A DNA stretch of 64,000 nucleotides from Shewanella violacea DSS12 (GCF_000091325.1 NC_014012.1:2462824-2526823), one strand, 5' to 3'. Shown: positions 46,702-55,166, counted from the first letter of the stretch. The notes: generated from the sequence alone by a model not told the origin. Numbers and translations are program-made.

Positions 46702-47994
46702 ATGCACATGCCCCCAGTCTTGCCTTTTTTTGAATCAGCGAAATTTATTGAGGAAGGTAATAGTGTAATCGATCAATACATTACTCAGATAAGTCTCACT
46801 GAGGTGAGCGATGCAGGCTTAATCTTCGAACACGCATCAGAATTACTCTATGAACAGCAGCATAACGAAAACAGTTATAAAGCCTATCGCAGCGAATTAA
46901 CCACATTTTTTCATTGGTGTTTCGATGTAGTAAAACAATCGCCAGCATCCCTGACTCGCCGAGAAATAGCCCGCTATCTCGCTTATTGCCAAAATCCTCC
47001 CCAAGAACTGATTGGCTACTTCAATGTCGCCCAGTTTAAACTCGATAAGATAGAAGGGCAGAGAGTCCCCAATTGTGCATGGCGTCCATTCGTGGGTAAG
47101 AAGGCCATGGGCAAAGCCTTACCTTATTCCCTCAGCGAAAATGCCTTGAAGACCAAGATAGCCATTCTGTCTTCCTTTTATAGTTATCTCATGAGTGAAG
47201 ACTATTGTGAGCGTAACCCGGCTCAGGCCTGGATGAATCACAGTCGTTTCTCTTCTAAGAAGAAGTACCGCGTAAACTCAGATGACTGCAATATGTTGGC
47301 CTTTACCGAACTGCAGTGGTCTTATGTCATTGCCACGGTGGAAAGACTCGCCATTGATGCTCCAGACATACATCAAAGAAGCCTGTTTATGATAAAGCTT
47401 ATCTACTCTTGTTATCTGAGAGTATCCGAAGTGGGAGCCAGGGCAGGTTACTCACCTGTCATGAGCCAATTCAGACAAGATCAACAGACTGGAATATGGA
47501 GTTTTCATATTCCCATTAGTAAAGGGGGCAAACGACGTAGCGTGGCGATGTCAAAAGCCTTACTTACCGGGTTAGTCGAGTACCGTCAGTTCTTAAAATT
47601 AGCCGACTATCCAAACTCAAGCGATCAACATCCGTTATTTATTCGTCGTAAAGCCGCCGGACGGGGAAGGGAAGCCGGCACGCTCAATGCCAACTTAGGC
47701 ATACGACAAATCAGAGATGAAGTGGATAAGATCATCGAACATGCAGCCAACGCCGCCGAAAATGACGGTTTTAAAGAAGATGCTAATCAGATGAGGAATC
47801 TGAGTGTACACAACATACGCCACACAGGGATCACCCATGACATCAATATTAACCGCAGGCCGCTATCTCATGTTCAAGCCGATGCGGGGCACGAGAGTAT
47901 CGATACCACATCCCAATATCTACATACCTCACAGATAGAAAGACACCAGAGTGCACAGAACAAGCCATTGGATCATCTACAAGGCATAGGATAA
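46702..47994 (+). CDS. Orphan tyrosine recombinase (430 aa)
   Basis: Phage-integrase family enzyme. N-terminal SAM-like domain ~40-200; catalytic residues in LIYSCYLRVSEVGAR (Arg ~237), PISKGGKRRSVAM (Lys ~274), NIRHTGITHD (Arg-His region, H-x-x-R ~372) and DAGHESIDTTSQYLHTS (His ~394, Tyr ~404). It lies 1.4 kb outside the left end of the dif-integrated virus, so it is not needed to explain that element. Longer than XerC/D (~300), and may belong to a decayed element filling 46.6-49.3 kb. Confidence 0.88.
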   Translation: MHMPPVLPFFESAKFIEEGNSVIDQYITQISLTEVSDAGLIFEHASELLYEQQHNENSYKAYRSELTTFFHWCFDVVKQSPASLTRREIARYLAYCQNPPQELIGYFNVAQFKLDKIEGQRVPNCAWRPFVGKKAMGKALPYSLSENALKTKIAILSSFYSYLMSEDYCERNPAQAWMNHSRFSSKKKYRVNSDDCNMLAFTELQWSYVIATVERLAIDAPDIHQRSLFMIKLIYSCYLRVSEVGARAGYSPVMSQFRQDQQTGIWSFHIPISKGGKRRSVAMSKALLTGLVEYRQFLKLADYPNSSDQHPLFIRRKAAGRGREAGTLNANLGIRQIRDEVDKIIEHAANAAENDGFKEDANQMRNLSVHNIRHTGITHDININRRPLSHVQADAGHESIDTTSQYLHTSQIERHQSAQNKPLDHLQGIG

Positions 47995-48100
47995 AATCTG
48001 CTAGGTGCTGCATCAGATCAAAGTGGCCAGTGATTAAAAGGCAGTTTTAAGCTGTAAGTAATCTGGCTTCAAACCCAATTTAAGCAGAATTTCAGATCAG

Positions 48101-48126
48101 TTAATGCCGATAAGTGTCATTATCGG
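48101..48126. repeat. GCCGATAA hairpin, also part of a 21-bp sequence repeated inside the virus
   Basis: GCCGATAA-GTGTCA-TTATCGGC is a perfect 8-bp stem with a 6-base loop. The left part lies in TAATGCCGATAAGTGTCATTA (21 bp), which recurs exactly at 50889-50909 inside the provirus. Confidence 0.75.
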
Positions 48127-48583
48127 CAATTGAGCAAAAAATCGAAATAGGGGCTATATCGAGTCAATTAAATAACCACTCATATGACTAATTCTGTAAT
48201 AAATTCTTTGTCAAAACGTGCTCTTTATAAGCAGCTAATACCATCAAAATCCCATTCATACAGGCCAATATTATGCCCATAACGGCTTTTAAGAGACTTC
48301 TATTAGCTGTCTATCTTAAGGATTCTCTCACTAATCTAAGTGTCACTCATCTTAGCCCTGTTATAGCCAGGGAATTGGACGTAGACTCAAGCCATATAGC
48401 TTCATAGCCAGTTAATGGCTAACAGTTCGTGGGAAATAGTTTATAGCGAACAGTTCATGTCTATATGATTCGTGGAAAATAGTTAGAGGAATATAGCGAG
48501 TGCCAAATAGTCACGGGTTAGCCTAGTAAGTAAATGCTGGACGCTTAAAGGCCCAAGCATCAGGCTAATTCCATGATCGAATC

Positions 48584-48614
48584 ACAGGATGCCAGACGAT
48601 ATAAAGCATCCTGT
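48584..48614. repeat. Perfect 9-bp inverted repeat
   Basis: ACAGGATGC and GCATCCTGT with a 13-base loop; no T run, so not a terminator. Confidence 0.65.
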
Positions 48615-48735
48615 CATTTACTCGAATAACAGGACAATATTGGTGAAGCTTGTATAGCATCTATATCGACATCAGGCCTTCAAGCGTACAAGTCAAAGGC
48701 ACGCATGACTGGATTAAGAGATTCAAAACATGGAT

Positions 48736-48830
48736 TTACTGTAAAAATGAAGCGTCGCTACGTGGATACTTTTAAACTCTGCAGGTACTTAGCTTGTAGA
48801 TTTCACGTAGCGACGTACTCATTCCAGTAA
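48736..48830. repeat. 95-bp interrupted palindrome
   Basis: Inner arms CGTCGCTACGTG (48753) and CACGTAGCGACG (48804), outer arms TTACTG (48736) and CAGTAA (48825). The nested symmetry suggests a cruciform or long hairpin, perhaps a recombination site or a miniature element. Confidence 0.7.
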
Positions 48831-49378
48831 TAAACAGGCAGTTAAACTAGCTAGGAATCAATGGATTGTAGCGCTTGAGCAAAGCTCAACTAATGAAAGG
48901 TACTAGATACGCTTTAGTAATGAATGCCATATCCAGCATTCACTTAGGCCATTAGGAATCTCACTTAAGTCGGAACGACTGAGTTTAAGTTAACTCACGA
49001 AAAGCTAATTCAGCCCATGTCAGTCCTTAGATAGCCAGTTATTGTTACATACATAGTCACGCCATCATGAATGACAAACAAGTTTGACTCGAATATCTAG
49101 TCCCAAGGATATGCTTGGATTAGATTTCGTTTGTAATACGCTTTTGATACAAGCTGTGGATACAGATGCGCAATCAATAACTCCGTGGATTGGTAATCAC
49201 CAAACCTTTATCATTAATGGTCATCAGTGAACTATAGTCGCGCCATGAACCAATCCTGAAGCTGACACTGAACTCAGATTTAATACTGGATGAATGTTGA
49301 AGCAGTAATGGACACATGATAATCAGCAAGTGTATGAAAGGTGTCTTTGGAATAGGATCATATAGATACACAGACCCT

Positions 49379-49406
49379 ATTTAACATAATATACATTGTG
49401 CGCATA
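49379..49406. repeat. attL: dif-like site at the left end of the provirus
   Basis: XerD arm ATTTAACATAA, centre TATACA, XerC arm TTGTGCGCATA (shown on the plus strand). The XerD arm and centre equal E. coli dif as I remember it. The XerC arm differs from the other end at its last two positions. It should remain a working dif for the chromosome. Confidence 0.85.
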
Positions 49407-49571
49407 AGAAGATGTTTCGTAAGACTATCGTTTTACGCTTTCATATCAATCACTTTAGTAAACACGATGAAGCCCTTGTTTTTACAAGTTATCTAATACT
49501 TTTGGGTTATTCTGAAATAGCTGATCAGTCTCAAGAATTAGAACTATTTGGAATAAAAAGGCTGGTTAGTT

Positions 49572-50093
49572 ATGAGGATTCAATCTAATAAAAACAACTT
49601 TAACGGGCTTATAACTATGAAACCAAAAACAAGAAGTTTCTTTTTGGCAAACTTTAGACGAGAAAATAGCTCTATTGATACTCAGGCCGCTGCGGGCTTC
49701 TTTCATGTCACTTCACGCACGATAAACAACTGGGTAGCTACTGGCTGCCCTGATTGGGTTGATCACTATGTCATTATGTATCTAAGGTCTATACCAGACA
49801 CTAAAGAATGGGACGGTTTCAAATTCATTGAGGGTCGGCTTTATACGCCTTATAACAAGCTCACCTTTGCGCCTAGTGAATTAATGAAGGTTTTTTATGA
49901 CAGGCAATTTAATCGACTTGACCGAGTTGAACGCGAACAACTAAAAGAACAAGTTACTGAGCTACGTAGCGACCAAGAAGCCGCCGCTATACGTGATGAA
50001 CTTGATTACATGATAAAGACGCTTAACAAGCTTAAGTTATCACCAATTGTGGCACCTCAAACAAGTTTTACTAAAACAATAAGAAATAGATAA
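49572..50093 (+). CDS. Phage-type HTH protein (DUF3653-like)
   Basis: 173 residues, or 158 from the inner ATG at 49617. A helix-turn-helix-like segment TQAAAGFFHVTSRTINNWVATG (~37-58) is followed by CPDWVDHYVIMYLRSIPDTKEWDGFKF, a pattern I know from small phage and filamentous-phage regulators. The C-terminal half has a coiled coil (~115-155). It reads opposite to the structural genes at the far end of the element and ends at its own terminator. Confidence 0.7.
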   Translation: MRIQSNKNNFNGLITMKPKTRSFFLANFRRENSSIDTQAAAGFFHVTSRTINNWVATGCPDWVDHYVIMYLRSIPDTKEWDGFKFIEGRLYTPYNKLTFAPSELMKVFYDRQFNRLDRVEREQLKEQVTELRSDQEAAAIRDELDYMIKTLNKLKLSPIVAPQTSFTKTIRNR

Positions 50094-50185
50094 GCGGCAT
50101 AAAAAAAGATTTATTACTTGCCGTTTTGACGTTATGCACTAGGCTTTAAAAACCTGAACTCCATGTGTTTAGGTATTCCGTTAAA

Positions 50186-50215
50186 AAGCCGTGATTCATC
50201 CCACGGCTTTTTTTT
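50186..50215 (+). terminator. Terminator of the DUF3653-like gene
   Basis: AAGCCGTG / CACGGCTT stem with 8-base loop followed by a T8 run. Confidence 0.85.
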
Positions 50216-50331
50216 GCCCTAAATAATTTAGGATATAAAAATCATCTGCAAATGTGGGGATCTTTTGATCTTATCGTGTCCGTTAAATATTTAATTTCGA
50301 AGGGATAAAGCCAATAAATTCTGACCTCAAA

Positions 50332-50390
50332 GGTTAGCCTATACTAACCCTCAATATTACCCTCAAGCTTACCCTCAAGTTACCCACAGG
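50332..50390. repeat. Iteron-like array with adjacent palindrome
   Basis: Four repeats of (T/A)ACCCTCAA(G/T) start at 50346, 50358, 50370 and 50381 (last copy TACCCACAGG), a period of 11-12 bp and so on one face of the helix. GGTTAG-cctata-CTAACC at 50332-50349 overlaps the first copy. Such arrays bind initiators or repressors; here they may mark the replication origin or a control site. Confidence 0.65.
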
Positions 50391-50537
50391 ATGACCACAG
50401 CTTATTGGAATAATTGGGACTTGCAAAGCAGGCTGCTTGTACCCTATCTTATACGTTGTCGTTTATAAAAATCTGTTTATTTATTAAGAGCTATTGATTC
50501 AGGAGGGAATTAAGGAAGAAATCAAGTTCTATGGGAT

Positions 50538-50650
50538 CGTGATTAAGGTATTGGCGTACCTTAACCACGTTCAGTTATCAACCCAAAGGCGACATACTTA
50601 TTTGGTACTGGATAAGTAATCGGAAAACCGATTATCCAAATATAAGTATG
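50538..50650. other. Large hairpins in the viral non-coding region (candidate replication origin)
   Basis: Hairpin 1 at 50538-50569: CGTGATTAAGGTA / TACCTTAACCACG with one mismatch. Hairpin 2 at 50593-50650: outer arms CATACTTAT / ATAAGTATG and TTTGG / CCAAA, inner stem TAATCGG-AAAA-CCGATTA. HUH Rep proteins nick at hairpins of this kind. No nick-site motif can be named with certainty. Confidence 0.5.
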
Positions 50651-50661
50651 ATTTGATTCCA

Positions 50662-50847
50662 ATGCAAGTTATTTGGAAAAAAATGCGCCGTAGCATAAAG
50701 GTATTATCCATAATGGAAAACCAAAATGTTCGCTATGTCACTGTTAATATACGTGTAATTCATATTCATGAATACCGTTTACTTCCAAGTGGAATAAGTC
50801 TAGCTAGTATAGTTCATATGCTAGTTGCACTAACAGGACTGTTTTAA
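50662..50847 (+). CDS. Possible small basic protein (61 aa)
   Basis: Open frame from ATG at 50662, basic N-terminus and hydrophobic C-terminus (GISLASIVHMLVALTGLF), ending 10 bases before a hairpin terminator. No ribosome site is visible, so it may be a non-coding transcript instead. Confidence 0.3.
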   Translation: MQVIWKKMRRSIKVLSIMENQNVRYVTVNIRVIHIHEYRLLPSGISLASIVHMLVALTGLF

Positions 50848-50856
50848 TTCATACTT

Positions 50857-50880
50857 AGCCCACTCTGTGGGCTTTCATTC
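50857..50880 (+). terminator. Terminator at the 3' end of the viral non-coding region
   Basis: AGCCCAC-TCT-GTGGGCT followed by TTTCATT on the plus strand. It implies a plus-strand transcript crossing 50.3-50.85 kb. Confidence 0.7.
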
Positions 50881-50918
50881 CTATTACCTAATGCCGATAA
50901 GTGTCATTAACTGATCAC

Positions 50919-51098
50919 TTAGCTTTTATCGTTCAATCTGTACTCGACAACGTCTAAACGGCTGTCGTTATCTGCCACAGCTTTGTTCAAGTCCGATATG
51001 CCTGTTTGTATGTTAAACAACAGATAAAGCACACAAAACCCAAAACCACCTGCACCGCTGTTCTTAGCGATTTCTTTAGTTTCATTACTCATATTCAT
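50919..51098 (-). CDS. Small viral membrane protein (59 aa), lysis candidate
   Basis: Start ATG at 51098 overlaps the previous stop (ATGA). One hydrophobic helix (GFGFCVLYLLFNI, ~18-30) then a polar helix ISDLNKAVADNDSRLDVVEYRL like a short coiled coil. Last gene of the late operon, where lysis proteins are often found. Function inferred only. Confidence 0.7.
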   Translation of the reverse strand: MNMSNETKEIAKNSGAGGFGFCVLYLLFNIQTGISDLNKAVADNDSRLDVVEYRLNDKS

Positions 51099-51379
51099 TT
51101 AAATGGTCCCCACTTAAAAGGCTTATAGTTTGGCACTTGTGCGGCCTGTTCGTTTTCCCGCAGATAATCCCAAGGCTTGCGCTCATTGCGTAGCGTTTCA
51201 TAAGAACCGAACACCCCCGCCACTGCAATTCCTGCGCTCTGTCCTGTGATAGCCATATCACCAATGGATAACACAGCCTCAGTCGCGACAGGATGCAGCC
51301 CTGCTACACTGGCACCAATCAATAACAGACCGCGCCACGTTGACCACTGAGTTAAATAGCTTTTTAAATTGTTCCACAT
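51095..51379 (-). CDS. Holin-like or structural membrane protein (94 aa)
   Basis: N-terminal amphipathic segment (MWNNLKSYLTQWSTWRGLLL), two hydrophobic stretches (GLLLIGASVAGLHPVATEAVLSI, GQSAGIAVAGVFGSYETL) and a basic, aromatic tail. The layout resembles class II holins, but no family is certain. It is coupled to the next gene by ATGA. Confidence 0.65.
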   Translation of the reverse strand: MWNNLKSYLTQWSTWRGLLLIGASVAGLHPVATEAVLSIGDMAITGQSAGIAVAGVFGSYETLRNERKPWDYLRENEQAAQVPNYKPFKWGPFK

Positions 51380-51380
51380 A

Positions 51381-51773
51381 TTAAATATTTCCTATTGGCT
51401 GGCCCACTAAATGCCGGTACTCAGATTTAAGTGTCCGACCATCAAATAATTGCTTCATCATTAATCGGTTGTTCGCGTCTCTGGTCAGGACTTCCCACGC
51501 ATCATCAGAGATCACAAAACTAGTATTGAGATACCAAGGCTGAATAACTAAGTCTGTCAGCTCAACAGGTGACCAGCCCCCTAGCCTCGCGTCTATATCA
51601 GACCAAAGCTGTGCGGCGGGCTTTGTTGCTTGGTTAACGACCTTATCTAAACGCTCATAGCCCTGTGAATACTTATAAACGATATACACAGCAGCTAGCG
51701 CTAGAATGACGTTATGCGAACCCTTCGGCAGTTGCAGCCGCGACAATGCTTGCTTCATATGGGTTATATCCAT
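51381..51773 (-). CDS. Viral protein of unknown function with N-terminal membrane segment
   Basis: 130 residues from the ATG at 51773. A hydrophobic helix NVILALAAVYIVYKYSQG (~22-39) precedes a soluble domain with WSPVELTDLVIQPWYL and DAWEVLTRDANNRLMMKQLF. Overlaps the upstream gene by ~60 bases. Probably a virion or lysis-related membrane protein. Confidence 0.65.
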   Translation of the reverse strand: MDITHMKQALSRLQLPKGSHNVILALAAVYIVYKYSQGYERLDKVVNQATKPAAQLWSDIDARLGGWSPVELTDLVIQPWYLNTSFVISDDAWEVLTRDANNRLMMKQLFDGRTLKSEYRHLVGQPIGNI

Positions 51774-52311
51774 TTTCAAAGTGAATCATTGCAGCTATTA
51801 CCCGAGGATAATCGGCCACACCTAATGGTTGAGAGGCCAACACGCCCGCCTGTTTAGCCACGAATGAAATGTATTTATCAGTCGGGTTATTGTCGCTTGG
51901 CGGCGCCCAACGGGTAACAATATCTTGAACATTATTAAGCCCCCTTTTATCTCGATATGTTTTAAGCGTCCGAGCTGCGGCGCGTATGCCCCAGAACGCC
52001 GACTCAAAGATGATAAAACGCCCATCATTGCCCTTCATGCCCTGCCATTGGTCACGACCAGCCTCTAAATTGAGGGGGTTATTGTTGGCTAATCCTTTGG
52101 GTTTTCTCACTGAATTTGTGTCCTTAGCACTGGCGTTATCTGTGCCGAAAAATAGAGAGGTGAAATCAAAATTAAGGTACTCAAGGTTTAACCTGGCACT
52201 ATCATTTATTGATTGGTCATTGTTGTTTTTTGGCGATTTGAAGCGATAGGCCGCAATCACCGCGACCGCACCGCCAACGCCCATAACAGTTAATAAGCGT
52301 AGGTTTATCAT
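51712..52311 (-). CDS. Membrane-anchored virion protein with peptidoglycan-hydrolase-like domain
   Basis: 199 residues: TM helix at ~5-22, Asn-rich linker, then the domain GLANNNPLNLEAGRDQWQGM...FWGIRAAARTLKTYRDKRGLNNVQDIVTRWAPP...YISFVAKQAGV. This pattern is shared with phage proteins often called structural protein P5, and resembles soluble lytic enzymes. It would open the wall during entry. Starts at TAATG with the spike stop. Confidence 0.8.
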   Translation of the reverse strand: MINLRLLTVMGVGGAVAVIAAYRFKSPKNNNDQSINDSARLNLEYLNFDFTSLFFGTDNASAKDTNSVRKPKGLANNNPLNLEAGRDQWQGMKGNDGRFIIFESAFWGIRAAARTLKTYRDKRGLNNVQDIVTRWAPPSDNNPTDKYISFVAKQAGVLASQPLGVADYPRVIAAMIHFENGYNPYEASIVAAATAEGFA

Positions 52312-53861
52312 TAGCTGAGCAGCTCCATCACTTCGACTAAAGCGGGGGTTAAATCACCCACAAGATTCAATTGCCAGACGTCAGCATCGTAAAAACCTGC
52401 GACGGTTTTTGTGTCGTTAAGTCTGTAGACCTTGCCGTTTGGTAAAATGTAAGGGTAGCTTTGACCAGAGCCTGATTTAACGTCTAAAGACTGAGAAACG
52501 ACCAGCGCCCCATCAGCAATCTGATAAGTTCTAATTACGTCACCGTAAAAATGGCACCATATGCCATCAAACATATGTACAGGCATATCCTCTTCGCCAT
52601 TCCCCAAATTTGCGCCTGTATCATGCCAAGTTACCCCGCCGTCATTAGTAATATAGTGTCGCCTTACTCCGTAATTATTCCACCCCAACATGACTTGATT
52701 ACTAATAACGTATAAATCTGTAAATTCTTTGGTAAAAGTCTTGTCCCAATTCACTAAATCTAGACTGTGTCTTAAAATGTAGTCCTGATTTGACAGCCAA
52801 CTTGCTTGGGTCATGTCATTACTGGTAAACCAAAACCTACTTATACCTGAATTCAAGTGATTAACGGGTAGTTGACCCGCAGCAACTGCATTCCACTCTC
52901 TTGTCTCAACATTAAAGCCAACGCCAACACCGCCTAAACTCATACTCAGCACATTACCAGACTTAATAACATGCATTTTAGTACTTGAATTATTAGCTGG
53001 AGCGCTAGTTTTATCAGTAAAATTAATGAGTTTTATCAAGTCAAAATTAAGCCCGTTATCAGCAGACTCATAAATATAAAAACTTCCATATTGCAGTGAG
53101 TGAGCGCCGTTCGAACCATTAAAGACAATCGCATAGAGTTTTTTGGTCACTATATCTTTGTAAAAACCAAAACTATCGGTAAGTCCACCGCCCACATGTG
53201 ATGCGAAATTAGCATGAGGTATCCACCCCGTTCCTGCGGTCCAAATCTTTGGCGTTGCGTTAAACTTCCACGTCAACATGACAGTCTCATCATCTGAGAT
53301 ATTCATAAATTCAACATCTGTCGAATCTGGAAATTTACCAGTAATAGACTCTATGTAGACGCTTTCAGTAACTTTGAGAACGGGCATTAGTCTGTACGCA
53401 TAAAGTGACCCTGCTAGCGGGATTTCTTCATAATTCCCAGCGGGTAATCTCCAACCTACCCCCCCAAAACCTGCCCCGCCTAACATTACTTCTTTATCTG
53501 TTCGAACTCTCACAGCCGAGCGAGTTAAATCAGTGCCAGTGATTAACGCTTCTCCCATCACTGCGATTTTTGAGCAGCGAATAGCATTAGCACCGCGCAC
53601 TATCATTGAGCCACTTTGAGTCATTGGCATCTTGCCAGCCCAAAACTCGACAGGTTGATCCAACTCGCTTTCTATCCGAATAGTGTCGTAGGGCATGGCT
53701 TGAGGCAGGGACATACCAACCCACATTTTAGACTCTAAAACATGGCCACCATTTAGCAACAAGGTCACTTTGATGATACCTGAACAGGACACTATGCCGA
53801 AAAACATGCCCTCTTTTTTCATGCTTAAAAAGCCGTTTTTAATTGAGCTGTTTACTATCAT
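52311..53861 (-). CDS. Spike / receptor-binding protein with Asp-box propeller
   Basis: 516 residues, the longest structural gene. The N-terminal ~160 residues are Gly-rich and beta-type (ESKMWVGMSLPQAMPYD, SMIVRGANAIRC) and probably attach to the vertex. The remainder contains Asp-box-like hairpins (YESADNGLNF, ITNDGGVTWHDTG) and repeated tryptophans, as in sialidase-like beta-propellers. PM2 P1, the known corticovirus spike, is shorter (~335 aa). ATGA overlap with the previous gene. Confidence 0.72.
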   Translation of the reverse strand: MIVNSSIKNGFLSMKKEGMFFGIVSCSGIIKVTLLLNGGHVLESKMWVGMSLPQAMPYDTIRIESELDQPVEFWAGKMPMTQSGSMIVRGANAIRCSKIAVMGEALITGTDLTRSAVRVRTDKEVMLGGAGFGGVGWRLPAGNYEEIPLAGSLYAYRLMPVLKVTESVYIESITGKFPDSTDVEFMNISDDETVMLTWKFNATPKIWTAGTGWIPHANFASHVGGGLTDSFGFYKDIVTKKLYAIVFNGSNGAHSLQYGSFYIYESADNGLNFDLIKLINFTDKTSAPANNSSTKMHVIKSGNVLSMSLGGVGVGFNVETREWNAVAAGQLPVNHLNSGISRFWFTSNDMTQASWLSNQDYILRHSLDLVNWDKTFTKEFTDLYVISNQVMLGWNNYGVRRHYITNDGGVTWHDTGANLGNGEEDMPVHMFDGIWCHFYGDVIRTYQIADGALVVSQSLDVKSGSGQSYPYILPNGKVYRLNDTKTVAGFYDADVWQLNLVGDLTPALVEVMELLS

Positions 53862-54649
53862 GCTGCTTTCCTCATTGACGCCATGACAACCAGCCCTGTG
53901 AACGCTAACAAGCCGCCCCCAACCATCATCATCATTTTGTTATTACTTTCGGCAACGGCCGCGCCGTCTGAGCGGCTAAAGTCATTGGCAAAATCCATTA
54001 CATTGCTAAAACCGTCTGCCAATTGCTGATTTGCTGTACGGCTAGAATCTGCAATTTGTTTAGTGGTCATTTCGGCAAGATACGCGCTGTTATCAAGCGC
54101 TTTTCCCGTTAGCAGTGCGTTATCTTCACCAGAACGCGCCACAGCACTGGACACCAGTTCAGCCAAGTCAAAATTGCCATCCATTGCGGCCCGAGAAATA
54201 TCAGCGTTTAACCGTGTTGCATCGTCCATCGAAGCAAACGCGCTATCTAGCACATCAGAGCCGAAAGATAATGTGTTGCGGTTACTTTCTGCGGTGAGTT
54301 CTGATAGTTCAGTGAGTGAATCGTTTGATAGTCTTGCAAGTTCAACATTGGTATCAAACGCCCCTTCTATCACCTGCCCAGAGGCATTTAAAAAGCTTTC
54401 CCCTTGGCGTTCGACCGACATTGAAAAGTCACTGACAGCATTAAATCCATCAGTGACCATGCCAGCGCCTTGGCTGAACAGTTGCGGGAACATGTTGGCA
54501 ATATCCGACACGATATCGAATGCGCCGCCGTCTGTGATTGTGTTGCCATTACCATTAATGACAAGCCCTGTGTTATCGCCTTGAATGGCAAACGTGGTTG
54601 AGTTGTTTTCTGTGTCCTGACTAGAACGTGAATCTGACTTAGAACCCAT
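53858..54649 (-). CDS. Viral structural protein with C-terminal membrane anchor (263 aa)
   Basis: Starts with a Ser/Asn-rich segment and a GDNTGLVINGNGNTIT strand, continues with long Ala/Ser/Asp-rich helices containing repeats of the type LAELSS-/LxNDSLTELSELTAESN, and ends with one TM helix (MMMMVGGGLLAFTGLVVMA) and a basic tail. It may link the spike to the viral membrane. Overlaps both neighbours by 1-4 bases. Confidence 0.7.
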   Translation of the reverse strand: MGSKSDSRSSQDTENNSTTFAIQGDNTGLVINGNGNTITDGGAFDIVSDIANMFPQLFSQGAGMVTDGFNAVSDFSMSVERQGESFLNASGQVIEGAFDTNVELARLSNDSLTELSELTAESNRNTLSFGSDVLDSAFASMDDATRLNADISRAAMDGNFDLAELVSSAVARSGEDNALLTGKALDNSAYLAEMTTKQIADSSRTANQQLADGFSNVMDFANDFSRSDGAAVAESNNKMMMMVGGGLLAFTGLVVMASMRKAA

Positions 54650-55035
54650 TAGAGAACCGCCTTAATTATTGTTTCACACCGCTTAAAACCCCATGCCCGA
54701 CTCATTCTAAGCATGGCTTCGGGGCGTAAGGTGTGAACCCGAATTGATGCAAAACCGTTTAGTTTTGCTTGCTCATAAATTGAGTGGAGGTGAGGTTTTG
54801 AGTTTTTACCCGCAGCCGCGACAATGACTAGCTCTCTACCTTGGTCTGTCTTTTCCTCACGTAATACGACAAAAAACTCATTCCCCCAAGTCGTTAGCAG
54901 CGAACGCCCTTTATCGACTTCTGACTTGATTATGTTTAAGTCATCACCGAGAGCATCCGCTAATAAACGCCAGATTAGCTTGGTTACCTTTTGATTAAAT
55001 ACAGAGCAAGCAGCGCCCCGCCTATCAGTAACCAT
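54649..55035 (-). CDS. GNAT-fold-like viral protein (128 aa)
   Basis: From the ATG at 55035, with AAGGGG 9 bases before it and a 52-base overlap with the previous gene. The C-terminal half resembles an acetyltransferase fold: ELVIVAAAGKNSKPHLHSIYEQAKLNGFASIRVHTL..GFKRCETI. The acetyl-CoA loop (R-x-x-G-x-G/A) is replaced by AGKNSK, so catalytic activity is doubtful. Confidence 0.6.
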   Translation of the reverse strand: MVTDRRGAACSVFNQKVTKLIWRLLADALGDDLNIIKSEVDKGRSLLTTWGNEFFVVLREEKTDQGRELVIVAAAGKNSKPHLHSIYEQAKLNGFASIRVHTLRPEAMLRMSRAWGFKRCETIIKAVL

Positions 55036-55166
55036 GGACTAATCCCCTTGTTGCCACTGCCCATACCAAAAGTGACATTGCCACCCTGAAACGCCGCTTG
55101 GTTGGTTTGATCGCCTGTCCCAGAACTCGCAGCACTTGAGTTGGACATTGACGGCATACCGCCCAC
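54984..55166 (-). CDS. Small viral membrane protein (60 aa)
   Basis: GTG start shares its G with the previous TAG. Gly/Ser/Asn-rich N-terminus (NSSAASSGTGDQTNQAAFQG), C-terminal TM helix WLLIGGALLALYLIKR. Typical of small proteins of membrane-containing capsids. Confidence 0.75.
   Translation of the reverse strand: MGGMPSMSNSSAASSGTGDQTNQAAFQGGNVTFGMGSGNKGISPWLLIGGALLALYLIKR

Larger units (their letters stand above)
47995..49378. other. 1.4-kb gene-free region rich in inverted repeats, next to dif
   Basis: No coding frame above background (a 65-codon minus frame at 49174-49371 has no ribosome site). It contains three clear hairpin-forming repeats, listed separately. The direct-repeat phrases GTTCGTGGGAAATAGTT and ATTCGTGGAAAATAGTT lie at ~48426-48483. 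It may be the remains of an older integrated element. Confidence 0.6.

Noticed and set aside
46702..47994. Integrase of the dif-located provirus
   Set aside because: It lies 1.4 kb outside attL, and the att sites have the XerCD layout (11-6-11) with dif-like arms, so no own integrase is needed.
49174..49371. 65-codon minus frame next to attL
   Set aside because: No ribosome site, weak coding character, ends at the dif site.
54063..54584. 173-codon plus-strand frame inside the 263-aa structural gene
   Set aside because: Antisense shadow caused by Ser/Ala-rich codon use of the real minus-strand gene, which is coupled to neighbours on both sides.
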